Assembly (NCBI GenBank): GCA_905339405.1
Contig: CAJPGC010000003.1
Coordinates: 122,915 to 186,914 of the forward strand
Length of the DNA: 64,000 nt
DNA from: an uncultured bacterium
GTDB lineage: Bacteria > Desulfobacterota > GWC2-55-46
Reading direction: 5' to 3'
Below are positions 1 to 10,127 of this stretch, piece after piece; the first letter of the stretch is position 1, and each line of letters starts with the position of its first letter. The notes beneath the pieces were generated by a model that did no database searches, was not told the origin of the DNA, and was given only the letters and a program-made list of their open reading frames with translations. The translations under genes were made by a program, and so were the position numbers.

Positions 1-272
1 TCCTCTGCAGCTTTTGTATTCTCGGCAAAGGATGCAATTGCTTTTTTGTCACTCTTTTTGAACTTTCCGTTGTTGTAGCAGAGTAACCCTGGTCCATGCA
101 GTAGCGGATTATTAGCATGCGGAAAGCCTGCGTGGTAACCAAAAACAAATCTTTGCGCTTCCGCGTCATCGGCATTCTGAATCAACTCCTTCAGTATCGG
201 AAAACCACTCTGATACCGATCTCGGAGGTTATCAGTAATAAGATTGATAATATTTGCAGTTAGACCCGGCAT
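1..272 (-). CDS. Sacsin-type GHKL (Hsp90-like) ATPase, N-terminal part only
   Basis: The minus strand is open from an ATG at 272 to the window edge (about 90 residues), and an in-frame TAA sits immediately before the ATG. About 20 residues in, the product reads FPILKELIQNADDAEA, the N-box signature of the sacsin/Hsp90-like GHKL ATPase fold in which the Asn and Asp bind Mg-ATP. The rest of the protein lies outside the window, so its C-terminal effector or nuclease domains cannot be seen. It is the most distal visible gene of the leftward defence-type operon and follows the 260-461 reading frame with a small overlap. Sacsin-like ATPases recur in large defence loci; a role here is inference from context. 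Confidence 0.75.
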   Translation of the reverse strand, partial: MPGLTANIINLITDNLRDRYQSGFPILKELIQNADDAEAQRFVFGYHAGFPHANNPLLHGPGLLCYNNGKFKKSDKKAIASFAENTKAAE

Positions 273-461
273 TTAAGATGCTCCATTGACATCAACTGGT
301 CTTTTGTTCTGTTTTCTGGAGATCCCTGTTCATACTCATTTATCAAGCCAACTTCCATGAACAGCTCAAGAAAAATTACCTGCTGTGTAGGCCTTATTCA
401 CAACCCACTTGACCGACCTTATTTCCATTATTATTCGATGGATATTACTTTTTTCTTCCAT
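260..461 (-). pseudogene. Possible small gene interrupted by a frameshift
   Basis: An ATG at 461, six bases after the preceding stop codon, opens a 31-codon frame that stops at 366. The neighbouring frame is open from about 385 to a TAA at 260. Joined at the overlap near 380 they would give one protein of about 66 residues that fills the gap between the 135-residue gene and the sacsin-like gene with no spare sequence. That tight packing is the only argument for a real gene. I recognise no family. A sequencing error, a decayed gene or plain non-coding spacer are all possible. Confidence 0.3.
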
Positions 462-464
462 CTT

Positions 465-872
465 TTACTTCAAGAAGTCCGGTGTTCTGCAAATCGAATA
501 GGGCCTGATGTAACCTTCTGAAATATTTCTACCTGAGGACCGCAAAATTAGATCGGTTTTGACATGTCCTTTCCCGATCCTTTTCAAGGCCTCAAACTTA
601 TAGGTGGTTTTAAAATTCTTTTCTGATGACTGTTCAATTTTGATATCTACTAGACGACCCCAGTATAAAAGTTTCGAGGTCGATTCGGCGGCAGCAAAAA
701 TTATAGGCAGAATTTGGTTTTCTTCCATTGACTCTTGCAGTAGTTCGATGCCTGACTTCCAGTTTGTTTCTTCCTTAAATACACCTTTTCCGGCTTTCTC
801 ATAGGCTGCATGTAGCTTTTCGGAATGAAGAATTGTGTACACACAATAAGGCGAGAGAACCAAATCACTCAT
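465..872 (-). CDS. Unknown 135-residue protein of the DUF499/DUF1156 operon
   Basis: I place the start at the ATG at 872 because GAGGAGGGG stands five bases before it. The same frame also extends upstream to a TTG at 896. The product (MSDLVLSPYCVYTILHSEKL...) has no signal peptide or membrane segment and mixes helices with beta-prone stretches (LLYWGRLVDIKIEQ). I do not recognise a family. It begins 41 bases after the DUF499 ATPase stop on the same strand, so co-transcription is very likely. Loci of this type often carry a small accessory protein next to the ATPase and methylase, but no function can be assigned from sequence alone. Confidence 0.7.
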   Translation of the reverse strand: MSDLVLSPYCVYTILHSEKLHAAYEKAGKGVFKEETNWKSGIELLQESMEENQILPIIFAAAESTSKLLYWGRLVDIKIEQSSEKNFKTTYKFEALKRIGKGHVKTDLILRSSGRNISEGYIRPYSICRTPDFLK

Positions 873-913
873 AAGCCCCTCCTCAGAGTTCGGCAAGTTC
901 TCAGTAAAAACAA

Positions 914-3900
914 TTACTCCTTCTCAAACCCCTGGCTCGTGAACTTCAGCGTCCGGCTATTCTCCGTGACAGTCCTCACCACGTTATCCGGTGCGCCTGA
1001 AGGTATCTCAGCCTCTATTTCAAGAGTTACCTTTATGTTCGATCCGACCAAACCAGCCAAATGAGCGATCACCTCATCGGCGATGCGGCTGGCATCACGG
1101 CCTACGCGAGTCGGGTCAAGGATGACCGTTCCATGAAAGCGCTTCGGCTGCACTGACCCAGGTGTAGTAATTACCTTTCCTTCCGGCGATGTTACTTGTT
1201 CTCGTCCTTCCGTCGGTCCCACATGTGCTGCGCCTACTGGTGGCTTTGCACTTTCAGCATCCAATTGCTTGCGCGCTACTTCTGGCTTCACGAGCAACCC
1301 TGGCGCATCAGAATCGGCCAGAGAAACATTTTGACCACCGCGCAGTCCGCGATAGCGGTTGGCGCTTTCATCGAAGCTGTCTGCGAAGGCGAATGCATCG
1401 TGCTCCCATGTCAGCAGCGCGACACCTTCTCGAATCGCGCTTAGCAATACGAAAGAATCCCTGAGCCGAGGTAGGTATAGGTACCGTCCAAAATCTTCAC
1501 ATAGCTGTCGTATGGCTACGTGATCGCCGCGCCAGAGCGGTATCTTATCAAGCTCCATCCTCAACCGCGAGGCTGCAAAGCCAGTGACCAGCAACTCTTC
1601 ACTCCGCAGTTTTTTACTTGCGCGAACGGCCAACGCATCGTGTCCTGAGATTCTAAGCGCCTGCCACTCGACTGCTGCCTGGGGCGATGTCTGTACCGGC
1701 ACCAGCAGCCATTGATAAGTCTCCGGCAGCCGCGCAGTCACGGTACCGTCTGCTGATGCCTTTTGGGTTTCAGCCTGTTTTACCTGGTGCGGTGAGAGGT
1801 CAAGCACCTCTTTCTCCGACAAGATGGATTCCCATGCGAGATAACGGCGTGCGGCCTCATCAAGATCTTGTAGCCGACTCTTGTCAGCTGCGAGGAAAAC
1901 GAGGGTATTTCGATACAGACGAGGCGTATTCCCTCGCAAATCGAGAATAGCCTTGGCGGCGATTATGGCTTCGTTATCAAGCTCCTTGCTGTATACATAG
2001 TCGATACCGAGCACTACAAGTCGTGCATCGAGGTCGTCGGGCACGTCCTGGCCCGAACGGGGCAAGGGATGAACGCGGCTGAATTCCCCAATCTTACGCA
2101 GATCAGCACGAAGTCTTTTTTCGAGCTCCTGCACCACTTTGTCAGGATCACGCTTGAGCTGGTCGGCACGGTCCTCGGCGATTTTGGTGACTGTGGGCTG
2201 GGTCGAGTACCAGTAGCGCGGCCCATCCTGATAGAGATAAGTTGCCGCCCCTGCTAACCGGCGCAGAGCATCGCCGAAAACCGCAGGCGACTCGCCAGGC
2301 ATCACGCAGCCGAGTTTTACTTGCCGGTCCTCAAGGCCGCGATGAGCTGCAGCTGCTGTAGGTGCCGACCCGAGATAAATGGTGCGCGCAACACGCCGAG
2401 ACGCAGAAAACTTTCCAAGCGTAGGCAGACCGTCAAGTTTCATTGGCAGCGAGTTTGGACCATCCACATCCTTTTCAATAATCGGCACCCAATTATCGGA
2501 AAGATACCGTGTAAGTTCGAATTGTACGCGCGGATCGTCAATTGATATATTAGCTGGCATTATTAAAGGGTTGCGGTCCCCCTTCTCCCATAGACTGTGG
2601 ATCACCGCAGCCATTAAACGGAGTACTCCTCGAGTGCGCTGGAACTTCACAAGGGTGGACCAGTCGGTATATAGCCGGTCAAAGATCTCCGGATGGATCG
2701 GGTATGCAGCCTTAAGCCTTTTCTCGTACTCGGAGTCTTTGCACTCAGGCGGGAACTCCTGTTGCTGAGTACGGTACATGTCCGCAAATGCGCGCGCAAC
2801 CACATCACGATCCTTGAATTGAGTCTGATCGATAAGTGGCTCGAACAGTCTACGCCGCACAATCTCGAACCCTTCCTCAGCGCTGGCCGGCCGCCACGAG
2901 GATTCAACACGCCCCACTACGTTACGCAGCCGGTCGAGCGCTTCTCGCCCGCGCTGTCCGCCTACTTCCACATCGTCTGCCTGGGTGTGGGGCGAGCCTC
3001 CCGTATCCGACGCAGGAAGGCTTATCACCAACAAACAGTTATTAACCAGCTTTGCTGACTCGGTCAGTGCCTGGGCAAAGGTGAACTGTGTCTCAAAGCT
3101 GCCGGCTGGCAGGTCGCTTTGCTCATGGAGCTGGCGGGCATAAGCAACCCACTCATCTATCAGAATAAGACAAGGCCCATACTCTTTGAATAGCTCGCGC
3201 AGCCTGTCACCCGGGCTAGTGGCCTTTTCGTCATCGGCCTTTAGGCGTTCGAAGGCCTTCTTGCCGCCAAGCTGCCAAGCCAGCTCGCCCCAGAGTGTGC
3301 GTACCACGGTTCCGTCCGCTTTGGTAACCGGGTTTCCGGGGGAGATCTTGTTGCCCACCAGCACCACTCGCTTGGCACTTGGAAGTTTCTCCGTCCCTGC
3401 CTCCTTCAATATGTCATCAATCCCCACAAGCTTTTCCGCGGCCGTTCCAGAGAAAAGATGGTAGAGCGCCAGCATGGAGTGGGTCTTGCCGCCCCCGAAG
3501 TTAGTCTGCAATTGCACTACCGGATCGCCGCCGTTGCCTGAAATGCGTTGCACACCGCCGACCAACATTTTCTTCAGGCTTTCGGTAAGGTAGGTGCGGC
3601 GGAAGAACTCCGCTGGGTTGCGATATTCATCCGTCCCTTCGCCGAGATGCACCTGCCACAGGTCAGCGGCGAATTCCGCCTGCTGGTAGCGTCCGCTCGC
3701 CACATCTTTATGAGGCGTCACTACCTCGCGCCAAGGTTTAAGGCCGCCAGTCGCCGCGCTCTCTATGGCTGTGCCGGCGCTCTTGCGCTTTTCACCCCTT
3801 ATCTGCTCATCAAAACGGACCCGCAAAAGCTCCATCTTCATCTTTTCTATCTCTTCGGCCTGCGGCGCAGATACTGCGGTAAGCAGGCGGCCTACCGAGT

Positions 3901-4243
3901 CGAGCGCGCGGTAGGCATCATCACCGGAGAAAGGGTTCTGGTGAGCCCAGCGGTTGCGCACTTCGCGGAGTTCACTGACGAGAGTGCGCTCGGCTTGCCC
4001 CAGGGTCTTTTTGAAGACCGCGTTCCACTGGCCCCACATAACCGATAGCAGAGACGCCGCGTCCCAGCGCAGCGCTTTTTCGTCTCGGAAGAGGCTTTCC
4101 TGGGATGGCCCGAGCGATGCCTTGACCTGCTCAAACCAGGACTGCGCGTGCTCGGCCTTCAGCTCTCTTTCAACAAAGGGTACAAGCCCTTCCTTGAGCA
4201 GCTCCATTGCCTTGCCGACGCGTTCATGATTGGTAATTGCCAT
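914..4243 (-). CDS. DUF499-family AAA+ ATPase (COG1483 type)
   Basis: This 1109-residue protein has a Walker A motif NFGGGKTHS at about residue 248 and a Walker B segment LILIDEWVAYARQL at about residue 357. It ends in the basic, beta-rich tail typical of DUF499 proteins (KVTLEIEAEIPSG). Family members are large predicted AAA+ ATPases that travel with DUF1156 DNA methylases and Snf2 helicases in defence islands; their biochemistry is largely unknown to me. The gene starts two bases after the methylase stop, with GGGAGAATAGGA in front of the ATG, so the two are translationally linked. By analogy with other restriction-like systems it may couple ATP hydrolysis to DNA handling; that role is inference. 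Confidence 0.9.
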   Translation of the reverse strand: MAITNHERVGKAMELLKEGLVPFVERELKAEHAQSWFEQVKASLGPSQESLFRDEKALRWDAASLLSVMWGQWNAVFKKTLGQAERTLVSELREVRNRWAHQNPFSGDDAYRALDSVGRLLTAVSAPQAEEIEKMKMELLRVRFDEQIRGEKRKSAGTAIESAATGGLKPWREVVTPHKDVASGRYQQAEFAADLWQVHLGEGTDEYRNPAEFFRRTYLTESLKKMLVGGVQRISGNGGDPVVQLQTNFGGGKTHSMLALYHLFSGTAAEKLVGIDDILKEAGTEKLPSAKRVVLVGNKISPGNPVTKADGTVVRTLWGELAWQLGGKKAFERLKADDEKATSPGDRLRELFKEYGPCLILIDEWVAYARQLHEQSDLPAGSFETQFTFAQALTESAKLVNNCLLVISLPASDTGGSPHTQADDVEVGGQRGREALDRLRNVVGRVESSWRPASAEEGFEIVRRRLFEPLIDQTQFKDRDVVARAFADMYRTQQQEFPPECKDSEYEKRLKAAYPIHPEIFDRLYTDWSTLVKFQRTRGVLRLMAAVIHSLWEKGDRNPLIMPANISIDDPRVQFELTRYLSDNWVPIIEKDVDGPNSLPMKLDGLPTLGKFSASRRVARTIYLGSAPTAAAAHRGLEDRQVKLGCVMPGESPAVFGDALRRLAGAATYLYQDGPRYWYSTQPTVTKIAEDRADQLKRDPDKVVQELEKRLRADLRKIGEFSRVHPLPRSGQDVPDDLDARLVVLGIDYVYSKELDNEAIIAAKAILDLRGNTPRLYRNTLVFLAADKSRLQDLDEAARRYLAWESILSEKEVLDLSPHQVKQAETQKASADGTVTARLPETYQWLLVPVQTSPQAAVEWQALRISGHDALAVRASKKLRSEELLVTGFAASRLRMELDKIPLWRGDHVAIRQLCEDFGRYLYLPRLRDSFVLLSAIREGVALLTWEHDAFAFADSFDESANRYRGLRGGQNVSLADSDAPGLLVKPEVARKQLDAESAKPPVGAAHVGPTEGREQVTSPEGKVITTPGSVQPKRFHGTVILDPTRVGRDASRIADEVIAHLAGLVGSNIKVTLEIEAEIPSGAPDNVVRTVTENSRTLKFTSQGFEKE

Positions 4244-4245
4244 TC

Positions 4246-7134
4246 CTATTCTCCCGTTTCTTCGAATAACCCTGCTTGCACTTTGAGCGGCTGCTTACCA
4301 TCCTGGGCAAGGCGTCTTATTTCCGGCCAGCTCAGCACCAATGCGTTGTAGGAAAGAGCCTCGGCTGCGCGTTTCTTGCGCTCGCACAGGGTGTAGAGAC
4401 GATAACATAGTTCGCGTGCTATCTCGGCCTTGGCGCCAAGCTTCGCCACCAGTCCCGCTGCGGCTCCCTCACCGCCCGCTTCCAGTACTCGAATCAGTTG
4501 ATGCACCATCTCCCACGCTGTGAGGCGCGTATCGGTTGCCGGGTCCCAGTCCGCAGGAAACTCATCAGGACGCAGAAGTCGCACATTGCCGCCTTTTGAT
4601 GCGAGAATGCCTGCCTCGACCATTCCAGAAACGCTGGTGTTTTTTGCCGTACAGAGCGTCTCAGCTACACCATACTCACCATCAGCGAAGCCGGAATGCT
4701 CGAACCATGCCAGCGCCCAGCGGCTGTCAGCATCAAAGTCACCCTCCTGCTCGGCCAATGTTTCATCAAGGGTCTGATTTATGAGTGCCAACGCCTCACG
4801 CACTGAGAGCAGATTGCCTTCGGCATCAATCACTTTTGAGTATCTGGTGTAGACCCCCATACCGGGGCCGATTGCCGCCTGTGCCAGATCCACCGGCGCG
4901 ATATTGCCGCGTTGAAGGTGGATAAGCGCCTCTGGTAACTCGGCCTTTAGCGCAGTAATGAAGTCCCGGCGTGTAGCAACAGGGGCTTTCGCAGCACGAG
5001 GACGGCAGACGAGGACTATGCTGGAAGCGAGTGCGTTGGTACCCATACCAATCATGCGATACTCCTGCTCGCTCCGCATCGGCCAAGTACCGGTAATGGC
5101 GAAGCCAGCGCGAATGACCGCGTCAAGAAAGGTCTCCCAGCCGGTGCTGGATGTACCTTCATTATCGCTCTCCGATTGTTTAAAGGCGTAGTATATGGTG
5201 ACCGGGAAAACTGGGTGCGCCTGCTCCGCGAGTCGGTGCATAGCCTGTGTCATGCCGCCGAGGAAAAATGCCTCTGCCTTTTCCTTGCTGCCGTGGCGGT
5301 AGGGCGTTGCCACCAACTCCTCAGCCTTTGGTACTGCAAGTGTGGCGAAAAGGTCAGGGAATACTGGTTTTAGCGAGTGGCGCAGCCACACATAAAAGAA
5401 GTCCGACAGGTCAGCATACCCTATATTATCGTAGTAGGGTGGGTCCGTTGAGACAACCTTGTCTTGAGCAATTACGCTTGTAGCTGAATCCTGTTGACTC
5501 GCATTTCCAAACACGGCTAGCGGTAATTTCTGAATGCAATCAGCAATGAATGCAGCAGCTGGCGAAAAACCTCCAACTGTCTCATGCAAGATTGCAGCTT
5601 CAGGGAAGTCCCAAGTCATTGCTATCGCTTGTTTCCCAAACAGGTTCATTACTTTCTGATTGCCAGGCACCCATCGTGTACACGAATTTGAAAAATCAGC
5701 GCAGCGATCGACTGCAAATGATAGATACACCCCAACCGCATCGGCATAGGCCATTGCTCCGGTGCCTCCGGAGGCCAGTCCCTTTCCGTTATCAGACAGA
5801 CCGGCTGCAAGGGCATCTCGCTTCACCTGCTTGCGAGCCTCCTGCACCAGATCGGAAAAAGTCGTAAGCGCAACGAGCTGGCGGGGTGTAAAGAGGTCGC
5901 CCCATTCTGTAAGTCCATAGCCATAACAGGTGCCGCCAGTCAGACGAGAGGGCACGTTACCTGACGGCTTCCACTCCGGCATAGCCTTGAATGCAATAGT
6001 TTCCATCTCCTCAGTTGGCGGCAGATACACGCGTCCTCGCACGCCTTCCGCGACAATCGCCATCAGTCGTGCGCCCATGCGCCCAGCTTTACCTTCAGCC
6101 TTAATGTAATCTCCAGCAATCGGCGTTTCTGACAAAATACAGCGGAAATTTGCCCCTCTCGAAAGCTTGGTCCCGTTCTTCGCTGCCTCTGCGTCCTTTG
6201 GCTTGCCCATCTTTACTGTAAATCGATAAGTATCTCCTTCCACAATTGGCTCCACAAAGGCCTCTTTACCAGCCTTTGTAGAGAGCATGAAGGTGGAGAC
6301 AAGCGGTACATTCGCATGCGCGAAGGCCGGGTTCGGGCTCTTCACCGCGCGCGCCCAAAGCCAGGCTATTACCGTAAGCTTGCGTCCCACATAGGGTTTC
6401 AGGTCTGGCCTGTCTTTTGCCATCTCGGCAGTAACCTCGACCTTCGGGTAAAGATGGCCTATGCGCTTTTCAGCTTCGTCACGCATCCATTGCCCGTAAT
6501 AGCGCACGTCCTCGGCGAGACCCTGAGCGCCGCGCCAATGCGTCTTCTCCTGTCGTGCCCCGGAGTTCACCGGCGGCTTCCCGGCAAACTTGGGCGGAAT
6601 CTCTATCATCGCCTTGTTTATGAGCACCGCCACAGGGTTCAGGTCGCTTGCGTAGGCTTCAAGCCCGAGACGCTGAGCCTCGAGAGGAAGCGCCCCGCCG
6701 CCGGCAAAGGGGTCATGGAAGGCCGGGAGCTTGTGCCGGTCAAATAGCTCCCTGGCCCTTGGATGGTCGGCGTTCTCGGCACAGGCACGCCGCCAGCTCT
6801 GCCATATTTCAGCGCGAGCCCTCTCAAGCACCTCTTCATTGGTGGTGTTCTCCCACAACACGAGGTCCTCGATGATACGAAAAAGCCTCTGACGCTCCTT
6901 TTCCTGGGCCTTCTCAGTGTGGAACAGGTCGGGATAAGACGAGGGGTCGTCTACCATCTGGGCAAAAATGACCGCCCGAGCAGCCGCCAACGGTCTCCGC
7001 GCCCACCAAAGATGGAGCCCTCTTGGATGAGGACCGATGCCCGGCATCTTTTCATAGGCGCTTGCTTTGTTTATCGCCTCTAACGGCAGGGCTACTTCTA
7101 TAAGTTTTTTTCGGGTCTGACTTGCCTTACTCAT
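4246..7134 (-). CDS. DUF1156 adenine-type DNA methyltransferase
   Basis: The 962-residue protein begins with the DUF1156 signature ([14 protein letters not shown], then [14 protein letters not shown]). An AdoMet-binding motif [13 protein letters not shown] lies at about residue 140 and the amino-methyltransferase catalytic motif DPPYYDN at about residue 562. This fits N6-adenine or N4-cytosine methylation, most likely self-marking of host DNA in a defence system (COG1743 type). Its ATG overlaps the stop of the broken ArdC-ImmA gene by four bases, and the DUF499 gene follows two bases after its own stop. The length and both motifs look intact, so the methylase is probably functional even though the gene before it is disrupted. 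Confidence 0.92.
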   Translation of the reverse strand: MSKASQTRKKLIEVALPLEAINKASAYEKMPGIGPHPRGLHLWWARRPLAAARAVIFAQMVDDPSSYPDLFHTEKAQEKERQRLFRIIEDLVLWENTTNEEVLERARAEIWQSWRRACAENADHPRARELFDRHKLPAFHDPFAGGGALPLEAQRLGLEAYASDLNPVAVLINKAMIEIPPKFAGKPPVNSGARQEKTHWRGAQGLAEDVRYYGQWMRDEAEKRIGHLYPKVEVTAEMAKDRPDLKPYVGRKLTVIAWLWARAVKSPNPAFAHANVPLVSTFMLSTKAGKEAFVEPIVEGDTYRFTVKMGKPKDAEAAKNGTKLSRGANFRCILSETPIAGDYIKAEGKAGRMGARLMAIVAEGVRGRVYLPPTEEMETIAFKAMPEWKPSGNVPSRLTGGTCYGYGLTEWGDLFTPRQLVALTTFSDLVQEARKQVKRDALAAGLSDNGKGLASGGTGAMAYADAVGVYLSFAVDRCADFSNSCTRWVPGNQKVMNLFGKQAIAMTWDFPEAAILHETVGGFSPAAAFIADCIQKLPLAVFGNASQQDSATSVIAQDKVVSTDPPYYDNIGYADLSDFFYVWLRHSLKPVFPDLFATLAVPKAEELVATPYRHGSKEKAEAFFLGGMTQAMHRLAEQAHPVFPVTIYYAFKQSESDNEGTSSTGWETFLDAVIRAGFAITGTWPMRSEQEYRMIGMGTNALASSIVLVCRPRAAKAPVATRRDFITALKAELPEALIHLQRGNIAPVDLAQAAIGPGMGVYTRYSKVIDAEGNLLSVREALALINQTLDETLAEQEGDFDADSRWALAWFEHSGFADGEYGVAETLCTAKNTSVSGMVEAGILASKGGNVRLLRPDEFPADWDPATDTRLTAWEMVHQLIRVLEAGGEGAAAGLVAKLGAKAEIARELCYRLYTLCERKKRAAEALSYNALVLSWPEIRRLAQDGKQPLKVQAGLFEETGE

Positions 7135-7989
7135 CTTTCTTTTTCTTTCCTTATGGGAAGCTTCTCCCGCCCCATTTTTTCAATCAGTCCCGCGACCTTC
7201 ATTACACATTCAAGACTAATTGGCGGGACTTCTTCATTTGATTGCATATACCCACTCAGGTATTCATCCGATGGGTTATCAATGCCAAGACGAGTGCATA
7301 CCATGTAACAGACGGCCTCGGCTTCAAATTCTTCAATACTCTGTTTCAGCCCGCGACGATCCGGCCACCACTTGCTATTAGGTGTACCCAAATGACCACA
7401 ATACAAATGGGCAAGCTCATGCACTATGGTAGCATATTTGGCCTCAGCGGAAAGCTTCGAATTAAGCAACATCTCATAGCGTAGTGGCACCTGAACATAC
7501 TCTGGATCAGGTAGGTGCTTCACTTGAAAATTAAGATATTTATCTAAAGTCCGAGCCAACCCTTCCACGTCGAACCTCAAAAGGATTTTCAACTCTTGGT
7601 GGCAGATGCCGCGCTCTGTCATTTATAGGTTCAGTATCGCTCACATCAAAAACAAACATTACAGGACCCATTGGCTGCAATATAACTATTGGATGAGCTC
7701 CGGTCTTTATAACTCGATCATGATCGCGCTCCCATCTATGCGGAGGCGCAACATACCTCGCCCCAGGCATTTGAATATGAATCAGCATGGCATTGAATGG
7801 TGAATAAAATTTGAACCGAGCAACAAAATCGATTAGATTACGAAAATCCTTAGTCGATCTGTATTGCCGAGTAAGGCTAAAAAGTTCATCCAATGCCCGG
7901 CGTGCGACATCCTTGTCCCACTCAGTAGCTGGAGAGGGCTCATTCGGTAGCGATGTTTCCGGCGGAATTTGGAAAAGACTATCTGTCAT
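7131..7989 (-). pseudogene. Broken second copy of the ArdC-ImmA/IrrE-like metalloprotease
   Basis: Two overlapping frames (7989-7540 and 7622-7131) match the first and second halves of the intact 315-residue paralogue at 10128-11075. The N-terminal half keeps the ALDELFSLTRQY and FKFYSPFNAMLIHIQ segments. The other frame keeps the zinc-protease motif TIVHELAHLYCGH and the downstream EEFEAEAVCY. Relative to the intact copy, about 30 codons are missing between GRVGSDF and DKYLN, and the frame changes at that point, so a frameshifting deletion is the simplest reading. An ATG does open the second frame at 7622 but without a visible ribosome binding site, so separate expression of the protease half is possible yet unlikely. 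The 3' end overlaps the methylase start by four bases. Confidence 0.8.
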
Positions 7990-8045
7990 GAAACTCCAAC
8001 TCTCTCCTGCAGTTTACGCTCGTCACCCCGGAATCCGAACCCACA
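7987..8045 (-). pseudogene. Remnant of a helicase 3' end
   Basis: On the minus strand this stretch aligns with the last codons of the intact helicase at 11072-11150. It shares the run GGGGTGACGAGCG, then TAAACT against TTAACT, and after a gap of roughly 14 bases a degraded GGAGAGAGTTGGAG. The match continues into the ATG overlap where the downstream ArdC-ImmA copy starts, just as in the intact pair. The homology is visible by eye but short. The 174 bases between this remnant and the AlbA_2 gene are AT-rich, with repeated GATTGCAATCAAT runs (8134 and 8252), and hold nothing else I recognise. Confidence 0.6.
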
Positions 8046-8219
8046 TTGGGAAGGGTTGGCACACCACCAATGGTAGAGCAACTTTTTTCTATAGTCTCTT
8101 TCATTGATTCGGACCTCTGTCAAATTGCAACAAGATTGCAATCAATACCTTTAATTAGTTGCAATCCTTAAACTATTTTAGGCCGTAATATCTGGGAATT
8201 AGAGGGTTGCTTCCCTTTC

Positions 8220-9890
8220 CTAGTCATTCTTAATTTTGTTCAATTGCTTATGATTGCAATCAATCACCTTAGGACCTAAGTACCAACGCGCTGCCTGGGT
8301 GACCCCGTGACTGTGGATTTTGCCTTCCTTTACCAGTTCCCTCAAGAGAACCTGTATTTGACTACGGGAATGGCTGGGCAGGACCTGTAGAAATTCCTCC
8401 ATCTTGGAACCGGTGGAGTCGTTTGCCTGAATGTGCTTTATAAGCAGGGACTTGTTGGTTTCCCGGTCTAAACCTTTCCGCCGCGTGTACATGCCTTTCT
8501 TACCTATAAAATCATAGAACTGCCTGGCAAGGACGTAGCGTGTGCCGCGCCCACGGCTGATCTGTTCGATAATCCCGTGCTCCACAAGTTTTAGCAGATT
8601 CTCTTTGCCTTCCGGAGGCACCGGCTCGTTCCTAAAGACGTGATCGATGACCAGCAAATCCTGAGTTGTGAAGGATTCAAGACGCTCCATCCCTACTTTT
8701 TCGAGAAAACGAAGAAACTCGGGATTTCTGACATCTCCATGAAGCGTGAGCCAGACGTGAAACTTGTCTGAACGGGAAAAGTCAGGCTTCGGCTTGCTTT
8801 CCAGTATACAGGATTCAAAAATCCGATTCATTCCCTGCCCGGAGCGTTCTACAAGACCGCACCGTGAAAATGTCTCGGCTATGCGGCGGTTGCGCGGCGC
8901 CTGTTCCCACAGAATATTCTCAAGGGTAATACCAAGCGGGAACCCGCCTGGACTGACGATCTCTAAGCGACGAGGATACTGGCGGATAAAAACAGAGCCG
9001 GCAAGGCGATAATCACGATGGCTGACAGCGTTTAAAACGGCTTCACGGACAGCTCCTTCATTAAAGGTCAGTATGTCCCATACAAAAAGGCCGTCCTGAA
9101 AGTGCTGCTTGTCATTACGGAGATTGATAAGCTTCCAAAGTTTTTCATAGTAGGAAAAAAAACCTTGCCGGAATTCTTCGCGTTGTTGAGCAGGGCCGGT
9201 TGCGTCGGTAGACCGATACTCAAATATGGCCTCGGACTGAGCAAGGAATCTACCAAGGGCATCTCTCGTACCAAAGAGAATCAAAGCCGCATTTGTAAGC
9301 CCTTCGCGAGTCAACAGTTCTGCATCACTGAGGAGCTGTTCATCTGATAAAGTCAAAAGTGAATCGTTCTTGGATTTGCGCGCCCACCGAAGACGGAAAT
9401 CATCTATCGCACTTTTGTCTAAATCGCCAAGCGAGGCTCCTTTACAAATCTCTGCGGTAAAATCCGGGCCTGCCTCATCAAAGATACGCTTCAACATGTC
9501 CGGCAGCATAGGCGCGAGCTGATCAGCGGCTCGCATAAAATAGCGGCCCTCATAGTGAATCGGCATTCCTATAGGACGGGGAGGGATATGGAAAATCAGG
9601 ACGCGACCATTTGAGTGAAGTATTTCTTCGGCATCGATGCGAAGATGAATGCGCTCTATGATCCCTGCCTTTGTCCTTTCGAGATTTGTAAAGGCATTGG
9701 TGCCAACAATTTGACGAGGCAGCTTGTCGGTTACGCCGAGAATAAACTTGCCGCCACCTTCATTAGCCAGGGCGACACAATATTTCACAAGCTTTTCGAA
9801 GTCATAGTCCTGTTTTGCTTCCTTGAATTCGATATGCTCATTTTCTTTTGCTTTCAGCCACAATTCTAGCTGATGTATTTGCTGATTCAT
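8220..9890 (-). CDS. AlbA_2 (Schlafen-type) ATP-binding protein with C-terminal winged helix
   Basis: This 556-residue protein opens with an AlbA_2 domain (residues about 10-130, motifs EHIEFKEAKQDYDF and ALANEGGGKFILGVTD), a fold related to eukaryotic Schlafen cores. A divergent HATPase-like segment follows around residues 280-400 (AVSHRDYRLAGSVFIRQYP, then RLEIVSPGGFPLGI and RNRRIAETF). The C-terminal third looks like one or two winged helices. Members are often annotated as RecG-related or as putative transcriptional regulators; several accompany defence loci, and nucleic-acid binding is the safest inference. The gene sits in the operon between two remnants of the helicase 3' end, which suggests it entered as a cassette. 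Confidence 0.88.
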   Translation of the reverse strand: MNQQIHQLELWLKAKENEHIEFKEAKQDYDFEKLVKYCVALANEGGGKFILGVTDKLPRQIVGTNAFTNLERTKAGIIERIHLRIDAEEILHSNGRVLIFHIPPRPIGMPIHYEGRYFMRAADQLAPMLPDMLKRIFDEAGPDFTAEICKGASLGDLDKSAIDDFRLRWARKSKNDSLLTLSDEQLLSDAELLTREGLTNAALILFGTRDALGRFLAQSEAIFEYRSTDATGPAQQREEFRQGFFSYYEKLWKLINLRNDKQHFQDGLFVWDILTFNEGAVREAVLNAVSHRDYRLAGSVFIRQYPRRLEIVSPGGFPLGITLENILWEQAPRNRRIAETFSRCGLVERSGQGMNRIFESCILESKPKPDFSRSDKFHVWLTLHGDVRNPEFLRFLEKVGMERLESFTTQDLLVIDHVFRNEPVPPEGKENLLKLVEHGIIEQISRGRGTRYVLARQFYDFIGKKGMYTRRKGLDRETNKSLLIKHIQANDSTGSKMEEFLQVLPSHSRSQIQVLLRELVKEGKIHSHGVTQAARWYLGPKVIDCNHKQLNKIKND

Positions 9891-9906
9891 CAGGTCCTCT
9901 GTATGC

Positions 9907-10008
9907 TCAAGCCATTAACTCAGCTCGTGAAAGTAATTCAGCAAAATCGTAATCGACACTCGTCACACCGAAATCAGGCTCGCGCTGAAAGAGTTGACGC
10001 GTCGTGAA
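9907..10008 (-). pseudogene. Second remnant of the helicase 3' end, before the AlbA_2 gene
   Basis: Read on the minus strand, this frame gives [19 protein letters not shown] followed by [11 protein letters not shown] and a stop. The true helicase ends [19 protein letters not shown], then AELLEKAGAPS. The match is therefore about 25 residues with the same stop position, but an in-frame TAA lies some seven codons upstream of this stretch, so nothing longer is encoded. The AlbA_2 gene starts 16 bases after this remnant. The remaining bases to 10127 are AT-rich spacer with no recognisable content. Confidence 0.85.
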
Positions 10009-10127
10009 CGGCAAAGTTTTTTAGATGAAATTGCTTTTTACAAGCCCTACCACTCTCTTAAAATATAAAAAGATTTTAAATATTAGTTGTCAGTGACTTT
10101 GTTGATTTTTCTGTTCTGTGCTATCCA

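Noticed and set aside
8134..8264. GATTGCAATCAAT pair as an attachment site
   Set aside because: The 13-bp repeats are AT-rich, palindromic and only 118 bases apart, with one inside the AlbA_2 coding end. There is no recombinase nearby.
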